Origin: an uncultured bacterium
GTDB lineage: Bacteria; Armatimonadota; UBA5829
Assembly (NCBI GenBank): GCA_938074205.1
Contig: CALJES010000002.1
Span: 248,001-312,000 of the forward strand
Reading direction: 5' to 3'
Length of the DNA stretch: 64,000 nucleotides
Both the position numbers and the translations under genes were made by a program. Positions 8,062-16,665 of the stretch are shown piece after piece (position 1 is the first letter of the stretch; each line of letters begins with the position of its first letter). A model generated the notes under the pieces. That model was not told the origin of the DNA and made no database searches. It saw only the letters and a list, made by a program, of their open reading frames with translations.

Positions 8062-9411
8062 CTATTGCATAAAAGGAAACTGAAAACCGCTCGCTCCTCG
8101 ACGCTTTCCTGAGCGCTCCGCCCCAGTAATTGCCTTCATCATACGCTTCATATCGTTGAATTGGTTTATCAAACGGTTAACTTCCTGCACACTTGTGCCG
8201 CTGCCGGCTGCTATGCGACGTCTGCGGCTGGCGTTTAGAATTGAGGGATCGCGCCGTTCCTCAGGTGTCATCGACTGGATTATCGCCACCTGGTGGTCTA
8301 TCTCTTTTTCGTCAACTTCTATGTTCTTCAATTGCCGCAAAGACTTAAATCCCGGTATCATTGACAGTATCTCTTCCAAGGGACCCATCCTTCGCATTTG
8401 CTGCACTTGTGCAAGATAGTCGTTCAAATCAAAAGTATTCTCTCGCAGCTTGCGCTCCATCTCAAGGGCCTGTTCTTTGGTGAACGCTTCCTCAGCCTTC
8501 TCGATGAATCCCAGAACATCTCCCATGCCAATTATGCGGGATGCCATTCGGTCAGGATAAAACGGCTCCAGCCCATCCATCTTTTCGGATGTGCCCACGA
8601 ACTTGATTGGCTTACCTGTTACTGCCCTAACCGACAGCGCCGCGCCGCCGCGAGCATCGCTGTCGAGTTTGGTCAAGATGACCCCATCGATGCCAAGGGA
8701 CTCGTCGAATTCTTTGGCGACGTTGACTGCGTCTTGACCGGTCATAGCGTCAACGACCAGGAGTACCTCTGTAACATCTATAGACGACCTCAGCTTTTTC
8801 AGCTCACCCATCATTTCCTGGTCTATATGCAGACGTCCCGCAACATCGATCAAGACATAGTCGTGGCCATTCGACTTGGCATATGCCAATGCTGCCTTGG
8901 CTACGGCAACAACATCTTGCCTTTCTCCTATATCAAAGACGTCCACGCCGATCTGTTCGCCAAGTGTTTTAAGCTGCTTTATAGCAGCTGGACGATATAC
9001 ATCTCCCGCTACAAGAAGTGGTCGCCTCCCCTGTTTCTTAAGCAAATTCGCTAACTTGGCAATGTTGGTAGTCTTACCAGAACCGTGTAGACCGACCACC
9101 ATTACGACCGTCGGCGGTTTGTTTGCGACCTTAAGTCTGGTATTCTCGCTGCCCAGCAGTTTAATCATCTCTTCTTTAACGATCTTGATTACCTGCTGAA
9201 CAGGGTTCAAGCCCTTCAGTATATTCTCACCAACGGCGCGGTCTTTAATGGTCTGGACGAAGTCCTTGACCACCTTGTAATTGACGTCAGCCTCGAGAAG
9301 TGCGCGTCGAACCTCTCGGAGGGCGTCATTAACGTCTTCCTCCGTCAGCACGCCTCGGCTTCTTAAACGGCCGAAAATGCTCTGCAGTTTTTCGGTTAAA
9401 CTCTCGAACAT
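8062..9411 (-). CDS. ffh: Signal recognition particle GTPase Ffh
   Basis: SRP54 protein that recognises signal sequences with 4.5S RNA and delivers ribosomes to FtsY. The 449-aa protein has the N domain (1-85), the G domain with GLHGSGKTT (107-115), DVAGR, and TKLD, and a methionine-rich M domain with the helix-loop motif MTPEERRDPSILNASRR-type RNA-binding segment. First gene of the operon ffh-rpsP-khpA-ylqD-rimM-trmD-rplS-lepB-rnhB-yraN. The ribosome site is weak (GGTG 7 bases before ATG). Confidence 0.96.
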   Translation of the reverse strand: MFESLTEKLQSIFGRLRSRGVLTEEDVNDALREVRRALLEADVNYKVVKDFVQTIKDRAVGENILKGLNPVQQVIKIVKEEMIKLLGSENTRLKVANKPPTVVMVVGLHGSGKTTNIAKLANLLKKQGRRPLLVAGDVYRPAAIKQLKTLGEQIGVDVFDIGERQDVVAVAKAALAYAKSNGHDYVLIDVAGRLHIDQEMMGELKKLRSSIDVTEVLLVVDAMTGQDAVNVAKEFDESLGIDGVILTKLDSDARGGAALSVRAVTGKPIKFVGTSEKMDGLEPFYPDRMASRIIGMGDVLGFIEKAEEAFTKEQALEMERKLRENTFDLNDYLAQVQQMRRMGPLEEILSMIPGFKSLRQLKNIEVDEKEIDHQVAIIQSMTPEERRDPSILNASRRRRIAAGSGTSVQEVNRLINQFNDMKRMMKAITGAERSGKRRGASGFQFPFMQ

Positions 9412-9427
9412 ATAGAAACACCGAAAC

Positions 9428-9501
9428 AGGGAACGGAAGAGACTGAGGGAAGAGATCGGTTGACCTCTCGCCGCAATCCCTTCAGTTCCCTTTCAACCGA
9501 T
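9428..9501 (-). ncRNA. Possible structured 5' leader of the ffh operon
   Basis: Between the predicted start of transcription (about 9495-9501) and the ffh ATG there are two inverted repeats: ATCGGTTGA (9455-9463) against TCAACCGAT (9493-9501), and AGGGAAC (9428-9434) against GTTCCCT (9485-9491). The right arm of the second lies in the loop of the first, so the two pairings are mutually exclusive or form a pseudoknot. That geometry could suit a regulatory leader; no known riboswitch or r-protein leader was recognised. The 9-base stem begins at the very edge of the transcript, so it may lie partly outside it. Confidence 0.35.
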
Positions 9502-9530
9502 AGTATAGTCCTTCAAAGGCTTGTTGTCAA
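9502..9530 (-). promoter_or_regulatory. Consensus promoter of the ffh operon
   Basis: Minus strand TTGACA (9530-9525), 17-base spacer, TATACT (9507-9502). This is the best promoter in the window. The -35 box and spacer lie entirely within the first copy of the 30-base repeat. Confidence 0.85.
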
Positions 9531-9603
9531 ACAAGATCTCTGAGCTAGCAGTACAGAGCCTACTGCATGTGATGTCCTTCAAAGGCTTGTTGTCAAACAA
9601 GAT
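9508..9603. repeat. Two identical 30-base direct repeats (9508-9537, 9574-9603)
   Basis: Two perfect copies, 66 bases apart from start to start, with 36 unrelated bases between. Each contains two small dyads: CCTT-CA-AAGG and CTTGTT-GTCA-AACAAG. The copy at 9508 supplies the -35 element and spacer of the ffh promoter. The upstream copy has the same -35 but only ATCACA where the -10 should be. It looks like a promoter-segment duplication or paired binding sites for a regulator, rather than a CRISPR array. Confidence 0.85.
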
Positions 9604-9706
9604 GTGGTGGCTATTAGGGGCTCATGGGTAGTGCCTCCTGTCTGAACTCGTTTCGAACCAGTTTACCAGAACGGATAGTCAGGCTCATTCTGGGGGCGGC
9701 AGTTAA

Positions 9707-10822
9707 TCACTCGATTTTTCGGAAGTCTGACAGTTTAGCGTCTATGTATTCGTAGAACTCAACGTTCGTGCATTGACCGTGGTCCAGGTCCATCCGCGCA
9801 TATGGAAGCGACATCAGGTGCGCAAGGTGGCTTTCAAGAGCACACTGGTCGTGTTTGCGATCGATTTCCAAAAAGTCCCGCAGGGACGAGTCGGGGAGCG
9901 ACTCTTCCATTCCCACGGGAATTGCGCACATATAGGCTAGGTCGACCGCATCATTCCTGTTCACTCCTAGGTCTGTGCAGCTTGCCTCGATGTAAGTGCT
10001 CAGGTCGAAATCCTGGTCGGAGTAAACTGGCACATACTTTTCCAGCGTATCGATTGCATCTGCCAGCCAGCATCCGACAGCTGCGGATAGTCCCCACAGC
10101 TTTCCCGCAGCAACTACAGCAGCATCGTCGGATGCGCCGGGTCCCTCTTTGTAACGCACATACATATATTGAACGTTTTCATCGCCCTCGTCGGCGAAAA
10201 GGCCAGCACGTTCAAACTCGTCCAGCTCGTGCTCGTGGCCTTGTTTTGCCAGAACGTAGCCGTCAAGACCCAAATCTCGCATAACTCTCTGGTCGACCAG
10301 CCGACACTTCCCATAGCCCATATCGATACCGTACCGCTCATTTGCAAGCTTTCTTACCTCTACACTGTCGCGCATACCTCCGAGATACAGACCTCGTAAA
10401 ATACCCAAGGGCTCGACTTCCAAGTGGCGCAACGTGCCGCATCTCAGCAGAGGCTGGCCATCGGAATTGCACGCGGTCCGTGGTCTATCACCGGCTATAG
10501 CACGTTTTGCAAAATCGAATATCTCATCTATAAGCTCTTGCCTATCAGCCTTTACGACTTCCGGGTCAAACCTGAGAGCCTTGGCAATATCATCTACGGT
10601 CGTGTTGGGAAACTTTCTGCCGTAGAACAATCCGTGTCCTTCGTGTGCGTGACCTTCGATAGACTGCATTAACACCAGTTGTTCCACGTCGTGGCTGCAT
10701 CGCAGCGTGACACGGGCGTCAAAGGCGGCGAAGTCTTCTCTAATCAAGCTAGCGGGGGCGACCCCTTCAATGCGTACATCGAATTTGCGCGTGTTTGTGT
10801 AACGGTGTTTGTTGTGGGCCAT
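9707..10822 (-). CDS. Hypothetical protein, 371 aa
   Basis: Not recognised. The reading frame is open from 10882, but the ATG at 10822 (MAHNKHRYTN) is preferred because a TATAAT sits at 10837-10832, only 10 bases upstream. The protein is soluble, acidic in its C-terminal half and without signal peptide or membrane helix. Visible features: a histidine-rich GHAHEGHG segment around residue 60 that could bind metal, several cysteines, and alternating helix-rich stretches. It is transcribed divergently from ftsK and ends about 100 bases before the ffh promoter repeats. Base composition and codon use resemble its neighbours. Confidence 0.7.
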   Translation of the reverse strand: MAHNKHRYTNTRKFDVRIEGVAPASLIREDFAAFDARVTLRCSHDVEQLVLMQSIEGHAHEGHGLFYGRKFPNTTVDDIAKALRFDPEVVKADRQELIDEIFDFAKRAIAGDRPRTACNSDGQPLLRCGTLRHLEVEPLGILRGLYLGGMRDSVEVRKLANERYGIDMGYGKCRLVDQRVMRDLGLDGYVLAKQGHEHELDEFERAGLFADEGDENVQYMYVRYKEGPGASDDAAVVAAGKLWGLSAAVGCWLADAIDTLEKYVPVYSDQDFDLSTYIEASCTDLGVNRNDAVDLAYMCAIPVGMEESLPDSSLRDFLEIDRKHDQCALESHLAHLMSLPYARMDLDHGQCTNVEFYEYIDAKLSDFRKIE

Positions 10823-10831
10823 AACAAGTGG

Positions 10832-10861
10832 ATTATAACACCGTAACATATACAAGCACAA
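10832..10861 (-). promoter_or_regulatory. Putative promoter of the 371-aa gene, leaderless arrangement
   Basis: Minus strand TTGTGC (10861-10856), 18-base spacer, TATAAT (10837-10832). The expected transcription start, about 10825, is only three bases before the ATG at 10822, which leaves no room for a ribosome site. Confidence 0.5.
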
Positions 10862-11014
10862 ACACTGCAGGTTCAAATGCACGTGGCCGGATGACTAAGG
10901 TGTGCGTGATGACGGTTGCCTGGTGCCGAGCATAAGAGTCAGCGATATTCTAGCTGAATCTGGTTCTGCGTGGCGTTGATGACTTGCGCCAAGAGGGATT
11001 CGTCTGCGGTCTGT

Positions 11015-11043
11015 TTGACCAAGAGGGTGCTATTGAGTATAAT
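11015..11043 (+). promoter_or_regulatory. Promoter of the ftsK operon
   Basis: TTGACC (11015-11020), 17-base spacer, TATAAT (11038-11043). The predicted start near 11050 lies inside the longest open frame, which shows that the ATG at 10984 is not the real ftsK start. Confidence 0.8.
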
Positions 11044-11082
11044 GGCGGTGTCCTGAGAGTAAGTCACTGCGAGGCTCATAGC

Positions 11083-13425
11083 GTGGGTAAGAAGCCACGG
11101 ACGGCGCGGCGCAGACGGCCAGCGCGCAAGCGAGAGAGAATTAGCCCCGTCTTGATTACCGACATATTCGGCATTGCAGCTATTGTCGCATGCCTCGTGA
11201 TGTATTACGCTCTTGCCAATGCTCAGGCGAGTGGTATGGTGGGGCCGTATATCGCCGGTGTGCTCAAGAGCCTCTTTGGGATTGGTGCGTACCTTATTCC
11301 CGGACTTCTGGGGCTGCTGGGGGTTGTCGCGATTATCGGTCCATTGGAGATTATCCCACGCAATATTGCCGTGGGAAGTTCTATCCTGTTCTTCGTTGTT
11401 ATTACGTGGGCTTCTCTTGATGCTTTGCCGATGGGGATACCGGCACAGAAGGTTGGCGGTGGTCACATTGGCAATGCTCTAGCGTATGCTCTGAGCAGAC
11501 CTTTCGGTTTCACTCCTGCCTACATCGTTCTCGTCGGCGTTGCCGCAGTTGCGCTGCTGATAATTGTCGACAAGCCTTTGGCGGTGGTATTCGAACACGT
11601 GCGGTCGCTCTATAGAGAATCGCGGGAAGCAGCCGCGCAGCGGCGAGCAGTATCGACTTGTCGGAGCCAGTCTGGGAAGTCGATCGTTTCAAAACCTGTG
11701 GGAGCAGTCGTCGAACCACAGCGTCAGAGGCTAAGTGTTCGTGAACTCCTGCGGCGCAAGCTTGTTCCGCATAAAGAAGCTGAGGAGCGCCCAACTGAGC
11801 TACCTAGTCGTCTGGAACCAGTTCCAGTGTCCGGTGAACCACTCCAGTTAGAACTGGATCGCGCGGATAAGGAACCACAAGCGGAGTCTGAGGAGCCCGG
11901 TGAGTTCCAACTTCCGCCGATATCGCTGCTTGCCGATCCGCCTCCGCCGCCGCAGCGAGTTGAAAGTGAGCTCCGGGAAAACATAGAAATAATCGAACGG
12001 ACACTGCGCGAGTTCAAAGTAGACGCTACTGTGGTTGAGATTGCTCATGGGCCTACGGTGGCTAGGTACGAAATACGTCTCGCGCCGGGTATAAGAGTGA
12101 ATAAGATCGTTGGGCTTGCTGACAACCTGGCAATGCAGCTGGCTGCCATAGATGTCCGGGTAGAAGCGCCTATTCCCGGCAAGTCTGCCATAGGGGTTGA
12201 GGTACCAAATAAGAAACGCGGGATCGTAGTTCTCAAAGAAGTCGTAGAAAGTAGAGCCTTTCGAGAAGCGACTTCCAAACTCACATTCGCGCTTGGTAAG
12301 GATGTCGCAGGGAGACCAGTTGTTGCGGACCTTGCGAAAATGCCGCATCTCCTGATCGGGGGAGCGACAAATGCGGGCAAGAGTGTGTGTTTGAACAGCT
12401 TGATTGCCAGCTTACTTTTCCGGGCTACTCCTGACGAGCTTAAGTTCATAATGATTGACCCAAAGCGGGTCGAGCTCAGCTTGTTTGATGGCATCCCGCA
12501 CTTGGCGTGTCCAGTTGTCAAGAACGTAAAGCAGGCTGCGGGCATCTTGCGAGCTGCTGTTCAAGAAATGGAAAGGCGCTACGACCTGTTCGCTCGGACC
12601 GGCGCTCGAAATATCGACGGTTACAATGAGAAGATTCCTGAAAGCGAGCATCTGCCCTACATCGTGGTTGTGGTGGACGAGTTATGCGATTTAATGATGC
12701 AGGCGGCTGCTGAGGTTGAGGGGTCTATAACAAGGCTTGCCCAGCTTGCTAGAGCCACCGGTATTCACCTGGTTATCGCCACCCAAAGGCCGTCCGTGGA
12801 CGTTATAACCGGTGTTATAAAGGCGAATATCTCGTCCCGGATAGCTTTCGCAGTATCGTCGTGGCACGACAGCAAAACGATACTAGATCACAAGGGTGCC
12901 GAGAGACTAGTCGGTCGCGGGGATATGCTGTTCCTGCCGATAGATGCCTCGAAACCTACCCGCTTACAGGGCTGTTATATCTCTGAGAAGGAAATCTCAG
13001 CGTTGGTGGATTTCCTGAAGTCACAGCGGAAGCCTACTTACTTCATTCAGCCAATGATGGTCGGCGAAGGTGGCGGGCCCGGCGGCGACGAGGATGTTTT
13101 GGCAGACGAATACTACGAACCTTCCGTTCGGTACGTAGTGACTACCGGTTATTGTTCAACTTCTATGCTGCAACGCAAGTTCAAAATTGGTTATACTCGT
13201 GCCGCTAGGATAGTGGACTTTATGGAGCAGCAGGGGATCGTGGGCCCGCTGGATGGCGCGGGCACTAAGGGCCGGCAGGTTCTTGTTACCAAGGAAGAAT
13301 TGGACACAATCTTCGGGGGTCGTTCGGGTCTGCGCACGCGAGCTTGTGAAGGCGATCTCAAGGACGACAGTTCTTCCGCGGCGGCACATGAGGGTGCCGA
13401 CGACGCGGACCAGCAGGAGGAATAG
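11083..13425 (+). CDS. ftsK: DNA translocase FtsK/SpoIIIE
   Basis: Hexameric ATP-driven DNA pump at the division septum that clears the chromosome terminus. With the GTG at 11083 (GAGG nine bases upstream, promoter at 11015-11043) it is 780 aa: a basic N-terminus, four membrane helices between about residues 20 and 160, a Pro/Glu-rich linker, the motor with Walker A GGATNAGKS near residue 425 and Walker B VVVVDELCDLM near 530, and a C-terminal gamma winged helix (from about 680) ending in an acidic tail. The frame is open upstream to 10984, but that part has no start context. First gene of a seven-gene operon. Confidence 0.95.
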   Translation: MGKKPRTARRRRPARKRERISPVLITDIFGIAAIVACLVMYYALANAQASGMVGPYIAGVLKSLFGIGAYLIPGLLGLLGVVAIIGPLEIIPRNIAVGSSILFFVVITWASLDALPMGIPAQKVGGGHIGNALAYALSRPFGFTPAYIVLVGVAAVALLIIVDKPLAVVFEHVRSLYRESREAAAQRRAVSTCRSQSGKSIVSKPVGAVVEPQRQRLSVRELLRRKLVPHKEAEERPTELPSRLEPVPVSGEPLQLELDRADKEPQAESEEPGEFQLPPISLLADPPPPPQRVESELRENIEIIERTLREFKVDATVVEIAHGPTVARYEIRLAPGIRVNKIVGLADNLAMQLAAIDVRVEAPIPGKSAIGVEVPNKKRGIVVLKEVVESRAFREATSKLTFALGKDVAGRPVVADLAKMPHLLIGGATNAGKSVCLNSLIASLLFRATPDELKFIMIDPKRVELSLFDGIPHLACPVVKNVKQAAGILRAAVQEMERRYDLFARTGARNIDGYNEKIPESEHLPYIVVVVDELCDLMMQAAAEVEGSITRLAQLARATGIHLVIATQRPSVDVITGVIKANISSRIAFAVSSWHDSKTILDHKGAERLVGRGDMLFLPIDASKPTRLQGCYISEKEISALVDFLKSQRKPTYFIQPMMVGEGGGPGGDEDVLADEYYEPSVRYVVTTGYCSTSMLQRKFKIGYTRAARIVDFMEQQGIVGPLDGAGTKGRQVLVTKEELDTIFGGRSGLRTRACEGDLKDDSSSAAAHEGADDADQQEE

Positions 13426-13433
13426 ATATACTA

Positions 13434-14804
13434 GTGGCAACAGTGTGCGTGATAAGTTTAGGTTGCCCGAAGAACCTCGTGGACGCAGAAGGAGCTTGCG
13501 GTGAAATCGTTACCTCTGGCCACAAATTGGTAGACGATCCCTTAGACGCAGACGTTATCCTTATCAACACCTGTGCGTTCATCGAAAGTGCCAGGGAAGA
13601 ATCAGTCGGAGTCATCGAGAGCGCACTTGCTCAAAAGGAGCAAGGGCGGTGTCGTGGCATCATAGTCACCGGCTGTCTTGCGCAGAGGTACGGAGCTGAA
13701 CTTGCCGAAGCTGAACCGGCAATTGATGGCGTTGTGGGCATCTATCACGCCGGGATCATTTCTGATGCAATCGAACACGTTCTAAAGGGAAAACGAATCT
13801 GCACGGGACTTAGGCGTGGGTGTACATGGATGGAGCATTCTCAGCGCCTGCGCTGTACGCCGCCGTGGACTGCTTACATCAAGATATCCGACGGCTGTGA
13901 CAACCGCTGTTCCTATTGTGTGATACCTGAGATTCGAGGGTCCTACGTAAGCAGGCCTCCGAATCTGATTCTGGACGAGGCTAAGCGGCTTGCAGACGAA
14001 GGAGTCAAGGAGCTCATCCTCGTAGGCCAGGATGTCACGCAATATGGTGCAGACCTGGATTGCCGAACAACGCTGCTTGATCTGCTGGAAGCGCTTAGCA
14101 AGATTGAGTCGCTGCAGTGGATAAGGTTGATGTACTGCTACCCCACGAAGATATCAAGAGAACTAATCGCGTTTGTTGCGCAGAACGAGAAGGTAGTCAA
14201 ATACATAGATGTGCCTTTTCAACACGCCGACGACCGTATCTTGCGTGCGATGAACAGGTGCGGCAGTCGCGCAGAGTATCTGCGTTTGATCGACAAGCTG
14301 AGAGAATGGTGTCCTGATATAGCGCTCCGGACATCATTCATAACCGGATTCCCGGGTGAAACTGAGGACGCATTTCGAAATCTTCTCGAGTTTGTTGGCC
14401 GAATACAATTTGACAGAGTAGGGGTGTTCGAGTACTCGCCTGAGGAAGGTAGTCCAGCCTACACAATGAAACCGAGAGTTCCAAAGCGAATAGCTCAAAG
14501 GCGGCGTCAAATCCTGATGCAGTTGCAGCAGCAGGTATCGCTAGATCGTAACCGGTATTTTCTTGGGAAAAAACTAACCGTACTAGTCGAGCAGCAAGTT
14601 GAAGATGGCCTCATCGGGCGCAGCTACAGGGACGCGCCGGAGATCGACGGTGTTGTCTACGTTAACGCTAATGGTAGAAAACCTGGCGAGTTCGTTGAGG
14701 TTGAGATAGTCGCAGCGTCGGAATATGACCTGCGCGGAGTTTTGCCAGCAGTGGCGACTGAGTCGAACAGCCGAAAAGAATGTACTTGTAATACGGAGGA
14801 CTGA
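13434..14804 (+). CDS. rimO: Ribosomal protein uS12 methylthiotransferase RimO
   Basis: Radical-SAM enzyme that adds a methylthio group to an Asp of uS12. The 456-aa protein has the N-terminal cluster cysteines C11 (SLGCPKN), C47 (NTCAF) and C81 (TGCLAQ), the radical SAM triad C155-x3-C159-x2-C162 (CDNRCSYC), and a C-terminal TRAM-like domain. The SLGCPKN start and RGSYVSRP segment favour RimO over MiaB. Start is GTG at 13434, eight bases after the ftsK stop, with AGGAGG inside the end of ftsK, 13 bases before the start. Confidence 0.93.
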   Translation: MATVCVISLGCPKNLVDAEGACGEIVTSGHKLVDDPLDADVILINTCAFIESAREESVGVIESALAQKEQGRCRGIIVTGCLAQRYGAELAEAEPAIDGVVGIYHAGIISDAIEHVLKGKRICTGLRRGCTWMEHSQRLRCTPPWTAYIKISDGCDNRCSYCVIPEIRGSYVSRPPNLILDEAKRLADEGVKELILVGQDVTQYGADLDCRTTLLDLLEALSKIESLQWIRLMYCYPTKISRELIAFVAQNEKVVKYIDVPFQHADDRILRAMNRCGSRAEYLRLIDKLREWCPDIALRTSFITGFPGETEDAFRNLLEFVGRIQFDRVGVFEYSPEEGSPAYTMKPRVPKRIAQRRRQILMQLQQQVSLDRNRYFLGKKLTVLVEQQVEDGLIGRSYRDAPEIDGVVYVNANGRKPGEFVEVEIVAASEYDLRGVLPAVATESNSRKECTCNTED

Positions 14805-14805
14805 A

Positions 14806-16638
14806 TTGACAAGAGCATCAACAGTTGGGCTTGATCAAGATACTATTAGACAAGCAGCAAAAAGATATCTCGCAGACCAGGTGTATTTGTACCTGCTCGG
14901 CATTGAGCAACCGGTTAAGCTCAGGCAAATCCTCAAGTCGGTTAGTGTCAAAGAAGCTACGCCGCGTCTGCTGAAGCATGTCATGAGCGAGTCTGAAAGA
15001 TTTGCAACAGTTGACCGTCGATGGGCGCCCGCTGTGCGATACGGGGACTCGCGGCGGCCATTTGAACGCATACTCGACGAGATAATGTCGGCCGCTGGTG
15101 TTCCTCTTGGCATCGAGCCGATAGCTCGCGAGCTTGGGCAAACTTTTGGAAGGCCTGCAGAGGCGTATGTTCAGACCCTGCCTCGCATATTGGCAAACAT
15201 GGATAAGTACTTCCGATTGCCCAGTGATCGCTATGGGCTGACTAGGTGGTTGACGATTCCGACTTCGGATAACGAAGAGGACGTCATTTTCGACAACTTC
15301 TTGTCTGAAGAACAGATTGCGCATTACGTCGATCTTTGCAGGGATGTAAACTGGAATCCAGAATATATGTCCGAAAGTGCAGCGCAAGTAGTAGAAGCCA
15401 GCGAAGGTTTTACACCTGTCAAGGTGTTGAGCTTCCTTGCTTGGCGGGCTTTGGGAGAAGACTACGATCCGGGTGAGTTCTACGAAGCCCTATTGGATAA
15501 CAGCAAGGTCATAGTTCTGTCGGATCAAATTGTGTACTCCTTCTCGGCTGTAAAGACGTTCAAGAAATTACTGGTACAGCTCGCCGAAGAACTTGCGGCG
15601 CTTCCCATCGAGCCCGACGAAGAAGCGGAAGGCCCCGTTGAGATAACGGATACGGACAAGGAAGAGATAGTTACTCTCATTCTAGAACGCGGGACCGCAT
15701 CGGCAGAGGAGCTTCTCGAGGCCGTGCTGGAAGTGAGCCCGGACGAGCCGGCATTTACAGGTACGCTCCAAAACTTGTTCGAAGCCCTAAAAGATGACAC
15801 TCGAGTCATGTACCTAGGCGATAACAGATGGAGCAAGGTAATCACGTTCCCTGAAGAGGTAAAGGTTATTCCAGAGTCGCTCATCGTTCGATCGGTTGAG
15901 CCTTTCGAGACTCCCGAGGGTGAAGTGTATGATCTCATGCTTGACGAAGAGGGATTTGAAGGGGATCTTAAGGTTGCGATATACAACCCGCTTGCCCAAG
16001 ATGTTACTGATGAGGATCCTGCGCGCACGGATTATCAGCCTAATAGCGACACCCAAAGATGTGTACTAAAGTACCACCACAAGGTAGAAGGGACTTTCCC
16101 GCTTTGCCAAATAAACCCCGAGTTCTTCGGTGTTGAACCTGAGATTATTCCTGTCACGCTCATTCAAGACGGCATGCGCAAACAGGTATTCGTAAACAAC
16201 TCCACTCGACTTATCTATGGATTGAAAGACTTCTACAAGGACATTACCGACGTATCTGGTGCCGTATTCTACATCGAGCGTACGCCCAAGCCTGGCGAGT
16301 TCCGATTCCGCTACGAGGGAGAAGTGGATCCTCAGCTAGGTATCGACACTGATCGCAGCTTAGAGCTGCTAGATATCAAGGCCCGGTTCGAGAGCCAGGA
16401 GATGCCCGTTCACGACATAGTGGTTGAGATCCTCGAACGCAGACCGGGCGGTATGACCTTCCCGCAGCTAGTGAACGAGGTTAACATCGTGAGACGATGT
16501 TCGAGGCTTCTGATAGCTTCCATTCTTAGTTCATATCACTACTTCACGATGCGAGGCAAAACCGGGCGCTGGCAGTACGACGAAAAGAAGCGCTCGCAAG
16601 GGTTCAATAAGTCAAAACGAAAGTATATCAAGAAATAA
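14806..16638 (+). CDS. Hypothetical protein with repeated winged-helix-like segments, 610 aa
   Basis: Not a family I can name. Start is TTG at 14806, six bases after a GGAGG and overlapping nothing but the rimO stop region. Several segments have the helix-helix-strand pattern of HARE-HTH / RpoE-delta-like winged helices, ending in a basic-aromatic wing: near residues 20-75, 85-150, about 290-355 (IVTLILERG ... YLGDNRWSKV) and about 530-590 (FPQLVNEVN ... GKTGRWQYD). An acidic stretch (about 260-290) and a beta-rich centre separate them, and the tail is strongly basic (KSKRKYIKK). This suggests a nucleic-acid-binding or RNA-polymerase-associated protein (inference). It lies between rimO and gltX in one operon. 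Confidence 0.72.
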   Translation: MTRASTVGLDQDTIRQAAKRYLADQVYLYLLGIEQPVKLRQILKSVSVKEATPRLLKHVMSESERFATVDRRWAPAVRYGDSRRPFERILDEIMSAAGVPLGIEPIARELGQTFGRPAEAYVQTLPRILANMDKYFRLPSDRYGLTRWLTIPTSDNEEDVIFDNFLSEEQIAHYVDLCRDVNWNPEYMSESAAQVVEASEGFTPVKVLSFLAWRALGEDYDPGEFYEALLDNSKVIVLSDQIVYSFSAVKTFKKLLVQLAEELAALPIEPDEEAEGPVEITDTDKEEIVTLILERGTASAEELLEAVLEVSPDEPAFTGTLQNLFEALKDDTRVMYLGDNRWSKVITFPEEVKVIPESLIVRSVEPFETPEGEVYDLMLDEEGFEGDLKVAIYNPLAQDVTDEDPARTDYQPNSDTQRCVLKYHHKVEGTFPLCQINPEFFGVEPEIIPVTLIQDGMRKQVFVNNSTRLIYGLKDFYKDITDVSGAVFYIERTPKPGEFRFRYEGEVDPQLGIDTDRSLELLDIKARFESQEMPVHDIVVEILERRPGGMTFPQLVNEVNIVRRCSRLLIASILSSYHYFTMRGKTGRWQYDEKKRSQGFNKSKRKYIKK

Positions 16639-16665
16639 TTCCATCTGATCGATAGAGGTTGCACA

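Noticed and set aside
9508-9603. Two 30-base repeats with a 36-base spacer as a CRISPR mini-array
   Set aside because: Only two copies, no cas genes in the window, and the repeat contains a working -35 promoter element; a promoter duplication explains it better.
10984-11082. Longer N-terminus of FtsK starting at ATG 10984
   Set aside because: A consensus promoter (11015-11043) lies inside it and no ribosome site precedes 10984; GTG 11083 has both a promoter and GAGG upstream.
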